Of a stretch of DNA of 64,000 nucleotides, positions 62,792-64,000 are shown piece by piece. Position numbers and translations under genes: made by a program. Source of the stretch: Neoarius graeffei (lineage: Eukaryota; Chordata; Actinopteri; Siluriformes; Ariidae); NCBI RefSeq assembly GCF_027579695.1, contig NC_083570.1, positions 5,673,001-5,737,000 of the forward strand. Direction: 5' to 3'. Within the stretch, counting starts at the first letter, position 1; each line of letters starts with the position of its first letter. A model generated the notes under the pieces. It had not been told where the DNA came from and made no database searches. It saw only the letters and a list, made by a program, of their open reading frames with translations.

Positions 62792-64000
62792 ATTTTTCTC
62801 CGCTGTTGGGCCATTTTCGGGGCGCTTGCCATGGGCGAAAACGCGCGAAATTTGGCACCAGTTCCGAGAATTGCCACCGCTACTCAGAACCAGAAGCCCA
62901 AACTTGGCCGGGGCTCAGGGCCTCTATAGCGCCCCCTAAGTCGTTGTGATTTTGGCCTCCCGCATTAAGGTGCCTGGGTGCCATGTAGTTTGTAGTAGTG
63001 GCATGCCATTTGGTGCGCATATGTATCTCACTAAGCCGGACAAAAATGTAATGCCAATGCATTAGCCACGCCCAACAGGAAGTGAGGTAATTTCACTTTT
63101 GTGCGAAATGCATGGCCACGAAGACGGCGCAACTCCTCCTAGACCGTTCATAGGAATGTCACCAAAATTGATACACATCATCTACAGACATGGCTGACAA
63201 AAGTTACTAAATACATTTCACGTAGGTTAAACCGTTCAGAAGTTATATGTCAATCAATTTTCGATTCAAAATTTTACATGCTTAAAAATTCATAACAAAT
63301 CTTCTGATTGCTCAAAACTGCTCATACTTCACACGCAAATCACTCATTGGGCTTCTGACATGTTACCCAATTTCTGTGATATTTCGCCACTGGGTGCGCT
63401 ATTTTTGGGCAAAAATTCCAATCTTTCCTCAAATTTGGTCAAACTTCACGGCCACCCTCTTACTACCTCCCATGTCATGTACACCTCATTTTGGGAATTT
63501 TCGTCCATGGGGGGCGCTGTTTTTGGCCAACGCAATTGCTCCAAAACAGGTTTTTGGTAAATAATTCCATAATGCTTCTCCTTCACACCACTACCTTGTG
63601 ATAGTACGTTGCTGTTGTAGACACTTATTTTTCCAACTCATAATCGCTCATGTGCAGCATAGCGCCACCTACTGAAATGGGAGAAACCAAAAAATTTATT
63701 CTTCAAAAATCAATATCTCATCTTCTATTTTCTCAATCTTGATCAAACTTGATACGCACACTCATAACAGGTCACCTGACATATGTGCCAAATTTTGTGA
63801 ACTTTTGCCACTGGGGGCGCTGTTTTCAGGCAACAATTTATATCTCGGCTTCTGATTGGTCAAACTTGATCAAACTTTACAGAACAACTCTTCATAGGTC
63901 CCTTGACATGTATACCAAATTTGGTGAACTTTCACCACTGGGGGCGCTCATTGCGCTGTAGCAGTTGCAGGAGAGGTGTTTACAATCATGAGGCACCAGG
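62792..64000 (+). repeat. Array unit 8 (runs off the window)
   Basis: As unit 7: standard to about 63690, then the alternative 3' part, reaching CAATCATGAGGCACCAGG at the window end. Minus-strand 60-codon frame at 63062-62880. Confidence 0.88.

Larger units (their letters stand above)
52879..64000 (+). repeat. Higher-order tandem repeat array (teleost AGGGCCCGAGC family)
   Basis: The array continues past the window end. It holds eight ~1.0-1.6-kb units, typically in pairs: a TTC-rich tract, CTCCGCTGTTGGGCCATTTT, unit, an internal junction (GGGGCGCTTGCCATGGTCGA), unit, then a GC-rich box. Two short arrays of a 57-58-bp repeat precede units 1 and 6. Within a unit the motif CCACTGGGGGCGCT recurs every ~130-160 bp, so the structure has three nested periods. 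The short frames on both strands recur with the units. No promoter or RNA gene recognised. Confidence 0.9.

Noticed and set aside
53610-63961. Dozens of 60-146-codon frames in the repeat array as genes
   Set aside because: They repeat with the units, change length with single-base differences, and resemble no known protein. Kept only as a finding to test.

Overview
The window looks like ray-finned fish nuclear DNA. It carries a six-exon TRIM immune-type gene with compact introns, tRNA-derived SINEs of the type I know as 'Mermaid', L1/Tx1-like and L2-like LINEs, a Gmr1-type Ty3/gypsy element, many hAT, Harbinger and Tc1 remnants, and the teleost 'AGGGCCCGAGC' repeat. A catfish or other otophysan is plausible, but the sequence alone does not prove it. 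There is no bacterial, plasmid or CRISPR content.

Layout. Positions 1-2207 and 17170-19382 are inverted copies of one segment. Each holds exon 1 (RING and two B-boxes) of a TRIM gene, its upstream flank and part of an L1-like LINE. The two TRIM genes are therefore head to head: the left one runs off the window on the minus strand, and the right one is complete. Between them (2.2-17.2 kb) lie a LINE split by a SINE, an internally deleted L2-like LINE, a solo ERV LTR, a SINE-head tandem array, a foldback Tc1 element with two elements nested in it, an L1-like remnant and a hAT element holding three further insertions.

Positions 18366-29771 are the intact TRIM gene: six exons, 1692 coding nt, 563 residues. 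Intron 1 (5.0 kb) and intron 5 (4.2 kb) are filled by hAT elements with exact 8-bp target-site duplications; introns 2-4 are under 200 bp. From 30 to 45 kb there is a second L1-like remnant, a Harbinger element, a decayed SAMD3-like multi-exon gene, the 5' end of an endogenous retrovirus (LTR, tRNA-Ile-type primer site, repeat-rich leader, truncated gag start), a degenerate retroviral pol fragment, a third copy of the TRIM upstream segment and a THAP-domain transposon.

From 45.2 to 52.9 kb an L2-like LINE on the minus strand has been interrupted by a Harbinger element (TSD TTA) and by a nearly intact, young Gmr1-like gypsy retrotransposon (TSD GTCAT) with integrase upstream of reverse transcriptase. 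From 52.88 kb to the window end there is a higher-order tandem array. It consists of roughly 1.08-kb units, usually in pairs, separated by TTC-rich tracts, a GC-rich box ending in a GCCGC/GCGGC hairpin, and two arrays of a 57-58-bp repeat. The many short open frames in that array look like by-products of repetition.

Only the two TRIM loci look like functional cellular genes. Everything else is mobile, decayed or satellite DNA. Coordinates of element ends are exact where a target-site duplication is quoted and approximate elsewhere.
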